Shown here: one piece after another, positions 53,606 through 64,000 of the stretch
Numbering within the stretch: position 1 is the first letter of the stretch
Layout: each line of letters begins with the position of its first letter
Assembly (NCBI RefSeq): GCF_002869965.1
Contig: NZ_PEBS01000018.1
Location: forward strand, 1 to 64,000
Source of the DNA: Janthinobacterium sp. ROICE36
GTDB taxonomy: Bacteria; Pseudomonadota; Gammaproteobacteria; Burkholderiales; Burkholderiaceae_D
Reading direction: 5' to 3'
DNA: 64,000 nt
Program-made: the position numbers and the translations under genes
Notes under the pieces: generated by a model
Seen by the model: the letters and a program-made list of their open reading frames with translations, nothing else
What the model was told of the DNA's origin: nothing
Databases searched by the model: none

Positions 53606-54628
53606 TTACACCACGGCGCCGTCGGTTTCGTCTTTTTCCTTGACCGGCTTGATCAAGTCTTCGCGCTTGACGCCCAGCCACATGGCGATCGATGCCGCGA
53701 CGAACACGGACGAGTAAATACCGAAGCAGATACCGATGGTCAGCGCCAGTGCGAAGTAGTGCAGGGTCTGGCCGCCGAAGACCAGCATCGACAGCACCAT
53801 CATCTGGGTCGAGCCGTGGGTGATGATGGTACGCGAAATGGTGCTGGTAATCGCGCTATCGATCACTTCATGCACGCTGGACTTGCGCTGCTTGCGGAAG
53901 TTTTCGCGGATACGGTCAAAAATCACTACCGATTCGTTGACCGAGTAGCCAAGCACCGCCAGGATCGCCGCCAGTACCGTCAGCGAGAATTCCCACTGGA
54001 AGAAGGCGAAGAAGCCCAGGATGATCACCACGTCATGCAAGTTGGCGATAATGGCCGAGACGGCGTATTTCCATTCGAAGCGGATGGCCAGGTAGATCAT
54101 CACGCCGATAATCACCACCACCAGTGCGTTCAAGCCGTTCTGCGCCAGTTCCTCGCCCACTTGCGGGCCGACGAATTCGACTTTCTGCAACACGACTGCC
54201 TCGCTGCCAGCGGCGTCCATGCACGCGCTCTTGAGCACATGCTCGCCCTTTTCAGTGACGGTATCGATGGCCTTGGTCGTGCCTTGTTCGGCCTTGCACA
54301 GAGATTCAAACACGCGCAGCGAAGTGTTCGCGGCGCTCACGCCTTTTTCCACCGGCAGGCGGATCATCACGTCGCGCGCCGTGTCGAAGCTGGTCACGCC
54401 CGGCTCTTCATAGCCCATGGCGATCAGGGTGCCGCGTATGCCTTCAAGATTGGCCGCCTTGGGGTATTTCACCTCCATCACGGTACCGCCCTTGAATTCA
54501 ACGGACAGGTGCAAGCCCTTGTGCACCAGGAAGAAGACGGCGGCAAGGAAGGTCACCGCCGAAATGACGTTGAAAATCAACGCATGGTGCATGAAGGGAA
54601 TATCTTTTTTGATGCGGAAAAATTCCAT
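53606..54628 (-). CDS. secF: Protein translocase subunit SecF
   Basis: SecF works with SecD in proton-driven completion of protein export through SecYEG. The 340-residue protein has six membrane segments around a periplasmic domain. It carries the SecF signatures FKGGTVMEVKYP and ESVVIFDRIRENFRK, with RTIITHGSTQMMVL near the end. AGAGGAT precedes the ATG. It follows secD after 90 bases and ends the cluster. Confidence 0.97.
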   Translation of the reverse strand: MEFFRIKKDIPFMHHALIFNVISAVTFLAAVFFLVHKGLHLSVEFKGGTVMEVKYPKAANLEGIRGTLIAMGYEEPGVTSFDTARDVMIRLPVEKGVSAANTSLRVFESLCKAEQGTTKAIDTVTEKGEHVLKSACMDAAGSEAVVLQKVEFVGPQVGEELAQNGLNALVVVIIGVMIYLAIRFEWKYAVSAIIANLHDVVIILGFFAFFQWEFSLTVLAAILAVLGYSVNESVVIFDRIRENFRKQRKSSVHEVIDSAITSTISRTIITHGSTQMMVLSMLVFGGQTLHYFALALTIGICFGIYSSVFVAASIAMWLGVKREDLIKPVKEKDETDGAVV

Positions 54629-54718
54629 GAAATCCTCTGAGTTCTTTTCTGTGCGTCCGCCGGCTGTGCCGCCGGACGCTATCGCTGTTGACGCTATTGG
54701 GTGAGTCGGGGCTGTGGC

Positions 54719-56584
54719 TTATTTGCTGGTGCCCGGTACCCACACCGTGCCGATCGACAAGGTCGTCAGCTTTTTCTTGCGGCCATACCAGAGGTTGACC
54801 ACGCCGCGCGAGACGAAGACGGAGGAGAACATCGAGGTCAGGATACCCAGGCAATGCACGACAGCGAAGCCGCGCACCGGGCCGCTGCCGAAGGCCAGCA
54901 GCGCCAGACCGACGATCAGGGTGGTCACGTTCGAATCGAGAATCGTGGCCCAGGCGCGGTCGAAGCCGGCAGAGATTGCCGCTTGCGGCGTATTGCCGGC
55001 GCGCAGCTCTTCGCGGATACGTTCATTGATCAGCACGTTGGCGTCAATCGCCATGCCCAAGGCCAGCGCGATAGCGGCGATACCGGGCAGTGTGAGGGTC
55101 ACCTGTATCATCGACAGCAAGCCGATCAGCAACAGCAGGTTGGTGGCCAGGGCCAGCACGCTGAAGGCGCCGAACAGCATGTAATAGGCGATCATGAAGA
55201 TGGCGATGGCGATGAAGCCATACAAGGTCGAGTGGAAACCCTTGGCGATGTTTTCCGCGCCCAGCTGCGGTCCGATCGTGCGTTCTTCGATGACGGTCAT
55301 CGGTGCGGACAGGGCGCCCGAGCGCAGCAGCAGCGCCAGTTCATTCGCGTTTTCCGCGCCGCCCATGCCGGTGATCTGGAAGCGCGAACCGAGTTCCTGC
55401 TGGATGGTCGCGACCGACAATACCTCCGGCTTGCCTTTTTCAAACAGCACGATGGCCATGCGCTTGCCTACGCGTTCGCGCGTCGCTTCGCGCATCTTGC
55501 GTCCGCCGTCGCCGTTCAGGTCGATCGACACGGCCGCTTGCTGGTTCTGGTCGAAGCTGGCCGTGGCGCTGGAAATATAGTCGCCCGTCAAGATCACGTC
55601 TTTCGACAGCACGACAGGGACGCCCTTGCCAACCGTAAACAGTTCCGAGTTGAACGCGATGGCGCTCGACAGTTCCGTGCCAGGCACGATGCTTTCATCG
55701 ACCAGGCGCACTTCCAGGGTGGCCGTGCGGCCGATGATGGCTTTCGCGCGGGCCACGTCCTGCACGCCAGGCAATTGCACCACGATGCGGTCAGGACCTT
55801 GTTGCTGGATCAGCGGCTCGGCCACACCCAACTCGTTGACGCGCTTGGACAGGGTGGAGATATTCTGTTTCACGCCTTCATCGATGGTCGCCTTCAGTGC
55901 CGCCGGTTTCAGGGTGATGTTCAGTTTCAAATCGCTGCCTTCGCCCGCATCGGCGAACGCCAGCTCCGTCATCTGGTCGGACAAGACATTTTTTGCCTTC
56001 AGGCGCGTTTCCGCGTCACGGAAGTTGATCTGCACGCTATCGCCCACGCGCTCGATGCCGGCGTGGCGGATATTCTTGTCGCGCAAGACACTACGCGCGG
56101 CGGACTGCACGCCCTGGACTTTCTTGTTCAGTACGGCTTTCGCATCGACCTGCATCAGGAAGTGCACGCCGCCGCGCAAGTCCAGGCCCAGGAACATCGG
56201 CAAGGCATGCAGTTTTTGCATCCACATCGGTGTATTGGCTTGCAGATTGACCGTCACGATGTAAGCAGGGTCGCTGGCATCCGTATTCAAGTCCTTTTCC
56301 AGCACCAGTTTCGCCTTGAACTGGGTGTCGGGATCGGCGAAACGCGCGCGCACGGAGGCCAGATTGCCGGCGCCATCCATGGTGATACCTTCCGACTTGA
56401 CGTTTTCTTTCGTCAATATTTGCTCGACTTGCGTCATCAGCTCGCCCGTCACTTTGACGGTCGACTTGCCGCTGGTTACTTGCAGCGCCGGTGATTCACC
56501 GAAATAATTGGGCGCCGTATAGAGTGCGCCCAGCAATAAGGCGACGACGATGATGATGTATTTCCAGGCAGGATAGCGATTCAT
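54719..56584 (-). CDS. secD: Protein translocase subunit SecD
   Basis: SecD is the larger partner of SecF. The 621-residue protein has an N-terminal membrane segment, a large periplasmic domain (P1 about 110-400) with LGLDLRGGVHFLMQVD, and five C-terminal segments with the conserved region GMAIDANVLINERIREELR. The size fits the family. It lies 97 bases downstream of yajC in the usual yajC-secD-secF order. Confidence 0.97.
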   Translation of the reverse strand: MNRYPAWKYIIIVVALLLGALYTAPNYFGESPALQVTSGKSTVKVTGELMTQVEQILTKENVKSEGITMDGAGNLASVRARFADPDTQFKAKLVLEKDLNTDASDPAYIVTVNLQANTPMWMQKLHALPMFLGLDLRGGVHFLMQVDAKAVLNKKVQGVQSAARSVLRDKNIRHAGIERVGDSVQINFRDAETRLKAKNVLSDQMTELAFADAGEGSDLKLNITLKPAALKATIDEGVKQNISTLSKRVNELGVAEPLIQQQGPDRIVVQLPGVQDVARAKAIIGRTATLEVRLVDESIVPGTELSSAIAFNSELFTVGKGVPVVLSKDVILTGDYISSATASFDQNQQAAVSIDLNGDGGRKMREATRERVGKRMAIVLFEKGKPEVLSVATIQQELGSRFQITGMGGAENANELALLLRSGALSAPMTVIEERTIGPQLGAENIAKGFHSTLYGFIAIAIFMIAYYMLFGAFSVLALATNLLLLIGLLSMIQVTLTLPGIAAIALALGMAIDANVLINERIREELRAGNTPQAAISAGFDRAWATILDSNVTTLIVGLALLAFGSGPVRGFAVVHCLGILTSMFSSVFVSRGVVNLWYGRKKKLTTLSIGTVWVPGTSK

Positions 56585-56681
56585 AGTGATTCAGCGTTCA
56601 GTGTTGAGCGTCGGAGGCGTCGCGAGGAGCGGCGGGTAGCCGCTCCGGGTCTACCATTGCCGAGGCAATGGCAGCGAGGAA

Positions 56682-57014
56682 TTACAGCGCCTTCAGGGTG
56701 CCTTTAGGCAGCAAGGTGGTAATGGAGCTCTTTTGCACCGTGACTTCGGTGCCGGTCGCCACTTCGATGGTGACGTAAGCGTCCACTACCTTGACAACAC
56801 GGCCCAGCATGCCGCCAGCGGTGACGACTTCGTCACCCTTGGCCAGCGCGTCCATCATCGCCCGTTGTTCTTTGGCGCGTTTTTGCTGTGGACGGATCAT
56901 CAGGAAATACATGACCACGAACATCAATACCAGCGGCAGGAAGCTGGTCAGGTTGCCGCCGAAGCCCAGGGCATCGGTTGGGGCTTGCGCATAAGCGTTG
57001 GAAATGAAAAACAC
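56682..57014 (-). CDS. yajC: Preprotein translocase auxiliary subunit YajC
   Basis: YajC is a small membrane protein of the SecDF complex. The 110-residue product has one membrane segment (about 23-42, LTSFLPLVLMFVVMYFLMIRP), the motif RPQQKRAKEQRAMMDALAKGDEVVTAGGMLGRV, and a short beta-rich tail. It starts at GTG 57014, with GGAG 6 bases upstream. Confidence 0.95.
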   Translation of the reverse strand: MFFISNAYAQAPTDALGFGGNLTSFLPLVLMFVVMYFLMIRPQQKRAKEQRAMMDALAKGDEVVTAGGMLGRVVKVVDAYVTIEVATGTEVTVQKSSITTLLPKGTLKAL

Positions 57015-57210
57015 GGTGACTCCAGTTCTAATCAGTTTGAAAAAATAGCGCTGTATTCTAGCATTGGCTATACGTCATAACCCGAATTGCAGGCATGGCA
57101 ACTTTAAATGGGGCTAAAAAAGCATTATGCAATGCTTTATCGCCCCAGTCCAAGCACCAATACACAAAACTTCCGGTCAGGCTACCGCAAGGGCGCAAGC
57201 TAAGCTTTTC

Positions 57211-59407
<2,197 letters not shown>

Positions 59408-59583
59408 GCGTTTTGCTTCAAAAGTACGTCAAAAATGATTAGGAGTGCGCAATGGAACATCTGGCACTATACTGTGCGCCTATACAGGCATTACAATAAT
59501 CCGCCGCACTATTACGACTGCGGTATGCACAGGGTGTGCCGGACAACCCTCTATTTTACGCTAGCGGCACAAAAATCTCCCAT

Positions 59584-61686
59584 ATGCCCGATCCAAAGCC
59601 AGATCTACCTCCCGCAGCCAAGCCGGCCGCGAAGCCGAAAGCCGCAAAAAAGGTGGTCAGCACGGAAAGCCGGCTGGCCAAACTGGGCTTGCGCAGCGAT
59701 ATGGACCTGGTGCTGCACCTGCCGATGCGCTACGAGGATGAAACCAAGGTCTACACCATCCGCGACGCCTGCCTGCGCGGCGGCGAGTCGTGGCAAGTCG
59801 AGGGTGTTGTCAGCAAGTGCGAAGTCAATTTCAAGCCGCGCAAGCAATTGCTGGTGACGATCGCCGACGAAACGGGCAATTTGCTGCTGCGCTTCATGAA
59901 TTTCTACGGCAGCCAGGTCAAGCAACTGGCCGAAGGCACGCGGGTACGCGCGCGCGCCGAACTCAAACACGGCTTTTTCGGCGCCGAGATGGTGCACCCG
60001 ACCTACAAGGTGGTCAACGAGGGCGCGCCGCTGCCCACGGCGCTGACGCCCGTGTACCCGTCCGGCGAAGGCTTGTCGCAGCACGTCCTGCGGCGCGAGA
60101 TCGCCGACGCCATGCGCCGCATCGACTGGCACGATACCTTGCCTGAGGATTTATTGCGCCAGATGCAGCTGTCGCCATTCCGCGCTGCCGTGCACCTGCT
60201 GCACTACCCGCCGCAGGACATCGATGAAAGCGCGCTGATGGACCGCTCGCACCCGGCCTGGGTGCGCATGAAATTCGATGAGCTGCTGGCGCAGCAGCTG
60301 TCGCTGAAACGCACCCAGCGCGCGCGCCGCTCGAAAGGCGCCGCACAGCTAGCAGTCGTCGGCACCCTCTCGCATGCCTTTGGCGCCGCCCTGCCCTTCA
60401 AGCTGACGGGCGCGCAGGCCCGCGTACTCGAGGAAATCCGCGCCGATTTACGCCAGCCCTATCCGATGCAGCGCCTGCTGCAGGGCGATGTCGGCAGCGG
60501 CAAGACGGTGGTGGCGGCATTGTCCGCCACGCAGGCCATCGACAGCGGCTACCAGGCCGCGCTGATGGCGCCCACGGAGATCCTGGCCGAGCAGCATTTC
60601 CGCAAGATCGCCGCCTGGATGGAACCGCTGGGAGTAAAAGTCGCCTGGCTGACGGGCAGCCTGAAGAAAAAGGAAAAGACGGCGGCGCTGGCCCTGATCG
60701 AATCGGGCGAAGCGCAGCTGGTGATCGGCACGCATGCGCTGATTCAGGATAACGTGCAGTTTGCCAAACTGGGACTGGTGATCGTCGACGAGCAGCACCG
60801 CTTCGGCGTGGGCCAGCGCCTGACCTTGCGCAACAAGGGCGACAGCGCGGCCGTGCCGCACCAGTTGATGATGTCAGCCACGCCGATCCCGCGCACCCTG
60901 GCCATGACGTATTACGCCGACCTGGAAGTGTCGGTGATCGACGAGCTGCCGCCCGGACGCAGCCCCATCGTCACGCGCTCCATCGACCAGAACCGGCGCG
61001 ACGAAGTCATCGCCCGCGTGTATGCGGCTGCGCTGGAAGGACGACAGGTGTACTGGGTCTGCCCGCTCATCGAGGAATCGGAAGCGCTGCAACTGCAAAC
61101 AGCCACCGACACCTACATGATGCTGGCCGAAGCCTTGCCCGCACTGCAGGTGGGCCTCGTGCATGGCCGCTTGAAACCGGCGGAAAAGCAGGAAGTGATG
61201 GATGCCTTCATCGCCGGCCATATCCACGTGCTGGTGGCCACCACCGTCATCGAGGTGGGCGTCGACGTGCCGAACGCCTCGCTGATGGTGATCGAGCATG
61301 CCGAGCGTTTTGGTTTGTCGCAGCTGCACCAGCTGCGCGGCCGCGTGGGCCGCGGCACGGCGGCCAGCGCCTGCCTGCTGCTGTACCAAGGTCCGCTGGG
61401 CGGCGTGGCGCGTCAGCGCTTGATGACCATGCGCGAAACGACGGATGGTTTTGAAATTGCCCGCCGCGACCTGGAAATCCGCGGCCCCGGCGAATTTCTC
61501 GGTGCGCGCCAGTCCGGCCAGGCCATGCTACGCTTCGCCGACCTGGAAACGGATCAATGGCTGGTCGATCAGGCGCGCGACGTGGCACACGCTTTGCTGC
61601 ACGCCACCACGACGGCAGCGGCAGCCACCGTGGAAGCGCACCTGGCGCGCTGGCTCGGCGGCAAAGAAGAGTTTTTGAAGGTCTAA
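59584..61686 (+). CDS. recG: ATP-dependent DNA helicase RecG
   Basis: RecG remodels stalled replication forks and Holliday junctions. The 700-residue protein has an N-terminal wedge/OB region (about 60-160), Walker A GDVGSGKT (301-308), DEQH (402-405), MMSATPIPRTLAMTYY and the C-terminal helicase part with VATTVIEVGVDVPNASLMVIEHAERFGLSQLHQLRGRVGRG. The N-terminus is Ala/Lys/Pro-rich and variable. The ATG at 59584 lacks a good ribosome site; a GTG at 59536 is possible. Its end overlaps the convergent helicase gene by 4 bases. Confidence 0.96.
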   Translation: MPDPKPDLPPAAKPAAKPKAAKKVVSTESRLAKLGLRSDMDLVLHLPMRYEDETKVYTIRDACLRGGESWQVEGVVSKCEVNFKPRKQLLVTIADETGNLLLRFMNFYGSQVKQLAEGTRVRARAELKHGFFGAEMVHPTYKVVNEGAPLPTALTPVYPSGEGLSQHVLRREIADAMRRIDWHDTLPEDLLRQMQLSPFRAAVHLLHYPPQDIDESALMDRSHPAWVRMKFDELLAQQLSLKRTQRARRSKGAAQLAVVGTLSHAFGAALPFKLTGAQARVLEEIRADLRQPYPMQRLLQGDVGSGKTVVAALSATQAIDSGYQAALMAPTEILAEQHFRKIAAWMEPLGVKVAWLTGSLKKKEKTAALALIESGEAQLVIGTHALIQDNVQFAKLGLVIVDEQHRFGVGQRLTLRNKGDSAAVPHQLMMSATPIPRTLAMTYYADLEVSVIDELPPGRSPIVTRSIDQNRRDEVIARVYAAALEGRQVYWVCPLIEESEALQLQTATDTYMMLAEALPALQVGLVHGRLKPAEKQEVMDAFIAGHIHVLVATTVIEVGVDVPNASLMVIEHAERFGLSQLHQLRGRVGRGTAASACLLLYQGPLGGVARQRLMTMRETTDGFEIARRDLEIRGPGEFLGARQSGQAMLRFADLETDQWLVDQARDVAHALLHATTTAAAATVEAHLARWLGGKEEFLKV

Positions 61687-64000
61687 GCGCTTTTCAAGGG
61701 CGCGAAAATCTCCTGCAAGTCATCTTGCGTAATCGCCAGCGTTTGCCCCGGACCTTGGGCCAATACGGCATCGGCCAGTTCGGCCTTGCGGCGCTGCATT
61801 TCCTGGATTTTTTCTTCCAGCGTGCCTTTGGCGATCAATTTGTAGACAAATACCGGCTTGTCCTGGCCGATGCGCCAGGCACGGTCGGTGGCCTGATTTT
61901 CCACTGCCGGATTCCACCAGGGATCGTAGTGGATCACGGTATCGGCCGCGGTCAGGTTCAAGCCGACACCGCCGGCCTTCAGGCTGATCAAAAACAAGGG
62001 CACGTTGCCTTGCTGGAAAGTATCGACCTGCGCGCTGCGGTCCCGGGTCTCGCCCGTCAGCAAAGCATACGCGATGCCGCGCTCGCGCAACTGCTCTTCG
62101 ATCAGCGCCAGCATGCTGGTAAATTGCGAGAACACCAGCACTTTGCGCCCTTCGACCAGCAACGCATCCAGCATCTCCATCAATTCCATCAACTTGGCCG
62201 AAGGCGCCATGCCTTTCTTGCCGGCGCCGGCCACCAGGCGCGGGTCGCAACAGACCTGGCGCAGCTTGAGCAAGGCTTCCAGGATCACGATCTGGCTGCG
62301 CGCCAGGCCCTTGGCGGCGATCGCCGTGCGCACTTTTTCTGCCATCGCAAGGCGCACCGTTTCGTACAGATCGCGCTGCGCGCCGGCCAGCTCGACTTCG
62401 CGCACCATTTCTGTCTTGGCCGGCAATTCCTTGGCCACCTTGTCCTTGGTACGGCGCAGCAAAAACGGTTTGATGCGGCGTACCAGGAAAGCGTTGCGCG
62501 CGCCATCGCCGAGCTTTTCTATCGGTTTGCGAAACTCGGCGTTGAAGGTTTTTTGATCACCCAGCAAGCCTGGCATCAGGAAGTGAAATTGCGCCCACAA
62601 CTCACCCAGGTGATTTTGCAGCGGCGTGCCGGTCAGGCACAAGCGGTGCGTGGCCGCTAGCAACGCTGCCGTCTGTGCGGCCTTCGAATTGCTGTTCTTG
62701 ATGTATTGCGATTCGTCCAGGATCAGCAAATGAAAATGCTGACGACGCAAGACTTCCTCGTCGCGCGGCAGCAGCGCATACGTGGTCAGCACCAGGTCGT
62801 ATAGCCCCATCTGTTCAAAATGCTGCGCGCGTTGCGGTCCGTGCAGCAGCAGCACCCTCAGAGCGGGCGCGAAGCGCGCCGCTTCGGCCTGCCAATTGCC
62901 CATCAGGCTAGTCGGCGCGACCACCAGGGCCGGCGACGTCAGCCGGCCCGCCTCCTTTTCCAGCAAGATGTGGGACAGTGTCTGGATGGTTTTCCCCAGT
63001 CCCATATCATCGGCCAGGATGCCGGCGAAATGGTACTCGCGCAAGAACTGCATCCATGCCAGCCCTTCGCTCTGGTAGGGACGCAAACTCGCCTGCAGGC
63101 CGGCCGGCGCGGCAACCGGCGCAACGCCGTCGAAACCGCGCAGTCTGGCGCCCAGCTGGCGTAGCCGTTCGCCGCCCGTCCAGCGCAGCTGAGCGCTCGC
63201 TTCCAGTTCGGCCAGGCGCGCCGCATCGAGCACCGGCAAGCGCATGCCGGCGCCGATGCGCTCCTTGAAATACAGCTCGCCCAAGGTATGCAGAATCGGT
63301 TTGACGCGGCTCCACGGCAGGGCCACCCGCATGCCGCCGGGCAGGCGGGCGATCAAGTGTTCGGCATCACCGTGCAAGGCCAGCGCGGCCGGATTGAAGT
63401 GATCGGGCGCTTCACGTATCAGTTGCAGCAGCACCGGCAGCAGCGACTGCCGCTGCCCGTCGATGACGATGCCCAGTTCCAGCTCGAACCAGGCGTTGCC
63501 GCCCTCGCCGTCTTCCGCCACCTCGGCATACCACTCGTCGATCGATGCCAGATCGTAGCGGTAGCCTGGGCCATATTCGATCAGCCAGCCCTGCTGGCGC
63601 AAGGCAGGCACACCGTGCGCGGAAAAATCGAGCCAGGCGGCCTGCCCCGGCAGTTGCAGTATGCCTGCCACGGAATGCAGCGCCTCTATACCGGCATCAG
63701 GGGCGATAAAACCGCGCGCTTGCAGGCTGCTCATGGCGGCCATTTCTGCTTGCATATCGCGCTTGATCGTCTCATTGCCGCTGGCGGCATGCCGCTGCAG
63801 CTTTTGCGCGGCATCGGTCGAAGCGCGCAGGCCGTCATAATCGAACGCCAGCAGGGCGAAGTCGTGCGGCGGCGCGGCGGCGGTATCGCTGTCGATGCTG
63901 GCCAACAAAAGGAAAGGACGCGGCGCGATATCGTGCCGCACAATCTTGCGCGGCGCCGGTGGCGGTGCAACGATGCGGTCCAATCCTTGCGCCAGCATTT
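61683..64000 (-). CDS. SNF2-family DEAD/DEAH helicase (N-terminus cut by window edge)
   Basis: The frame enters from the right edge, so only the C-terminal 770 or so residues are seen. The visible part has a long non-catalytic region and then a Swi2/Snf2 ATPase: ADDMGLGKTIQT (Walker A), VVAPTSLMGNW, DESQYIKN in place of DEAH, LTGTPLQNHLGELW, FSQFTSMLALIEEQL, SLKAGGVGLNLTAADTVIHYDPWWNPA and AWRIGQ. This is the HepA/RapA-related single-chain bacterial helicase group. The role is not established. It converges on recG, with overlapping stop codons. Confidence 0.93.
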   Translation of the reverse strand, partial: MLAQGLDRIVAPPPAPRKIVRHDIAPRPFLLLASIDSDTAAAPPHDFALLAFDYDGLRASTDAAQKLQRHAASGNETIKRDMQAEMAAMSSLQARGFIAPDAGIEALHSVAGILQLPGQAAWLDFSAHGVPALRQQGWLIEYGPGYRYDLASIDEWYAEVAEDGEGGNAWFELELGIVIDGQRQSLLPVLLQLIREAPDHFNPAALALHGDAEHLIARLPGGMRVALPWSRVKPILHTLGELYFKERIGAGMRLPVLDAARLAELEASAQLRWTGGERLRQLGARLRGFDGVAPVAAPAGLQASLRPYQSEGLAWMQFLREYHFAGILADDMGLGKTIQTLSHILLEKEAGRLTSPALVVAPTSLMGNWQAEAARFAPALRVLLLHGPQRAQHFEQMGLYDLVLTTYALLPRDEEVLRRQHFHLLILDESQYIKNSNSKAAQTAALLAATHRLCLTGTPLQNHLGELWAQFHFLMPGLLGDQKTFNAEFRKPIEKLGDGARNAFLVRRIKPFLLRRTKDKVAKELPAKTEMVREVELAGAQRDLYETVRLAMAEKVRTAIAAKGLARSQIVILEALLKLRQVCCDPRLVAGAGKKGMAPSAKLMELMEMLDALLVEGRKVLVFSQFTSMLALIEEQLRERGIAYALLTGETRDRSAQVDTFQQGNVPLFLISLKAGGVGLNLTAADTVIHYDPWWNPAVENQATDRAWRIGQDKPVFVYKLIAKGTLEEKIQEMQRRKAELADAVLAQGPGQTLAITQDDLQEIFAPLKSA

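Noticed and set aside
59408..59583. preQ1 riboswitch before queA
   Set aside because: The short region between queA and recG shows no preQ1-type aptamer that I can recognise.

Overview
The window is a GC-rich chromosomal segment with closely packed genes on both strands. It most resembles the Oxalobacteraceae (Burkholderiales, Janthinobacterium/Massilia/Duganella type). That is inferred from the protein families, the Pseudomonas-like arginine succinyltransferase operon and the betaproteobacterial house-keeping block, not from a database search. No rRNA, tRNA, CRISPR array or phage region was seen. The only mobile-element trace is the end of an insertion sequence at the left edge.

Layout. Positions 1-246 hold the transposase C-terminus and terminus of an IS1182/IS5-type element. 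Positions 243-5828 form an iron island: feoA-feoB plus a Cys-rich FeoB-associated protein, bfd, tonB, a PiuC-type PKHD hydroxylase and bacterioferritin, with Fur-box-like sites between them. Positions 5885-12729 form a sucrose-type carbohydrate locus: MFS transporter, amylosucrase-family GH13 enzyme, TonB-dependent receptor and LacI regulator. The receptor reading frame is broken by one in-frame TGA. Two matching operator-like palindromes lie upstream of the receptor, one on its predicted -35 box. Next come a GST, purB, cytochrome b561 with two YceI proteins, and a GlsB-type membrane protein.

Positions 17661-30356 are rich in peptide and amino-acid functions: S46 dipeptidyl peptidase, M14 carboxypeptidase, S9 prolyl-oligopeptidase-type peptidase, two amino-acid permeases and RidA, together with a FUSC efflux-like protein. 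Positions 30611-35728 carry an ABC-F ATPase, an old-yellow-enzyme oxidoreductase, a glycine-zipper protein, DUF1993 and DUF2167.

Positions 35875-49133 form a complete arginine catabolic unit on the minus strand. An AraC/GlxA regulator is followed by astC, aruF, aruG, astD, astB, a giant NAD-glutamate dehydrogenase and astE. The pathway takes arginine to glutamate, and the embedded dehydrogenase continues to 2-oxoglutarate. A consensus -10 box with an ArgR-like half-site over the -35 region precedes astC.

Positions 49266-53539 hold a MarR regulator, a small acidic protein, an HDOD protein, a GST, and a WYL regulator overlapping a ClpP-like exported protein. Positions 53606-64000 hold the queA-tgt-yajC-secD-secF cluster, divergent recG, and a SNF2-type helicase that runs off the right edge.

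The window is mostly conventional. The points most worth a second look are the interrupted sucrose receptor with its paired operators, the glutamate dehydrogenase inside the ast operon with its predicted regulatory site, the IS boundary at the stop codon of the Cys-rich iron protein, and two neighbouring genes whose -10 boxes predict leaderless mRNAs.
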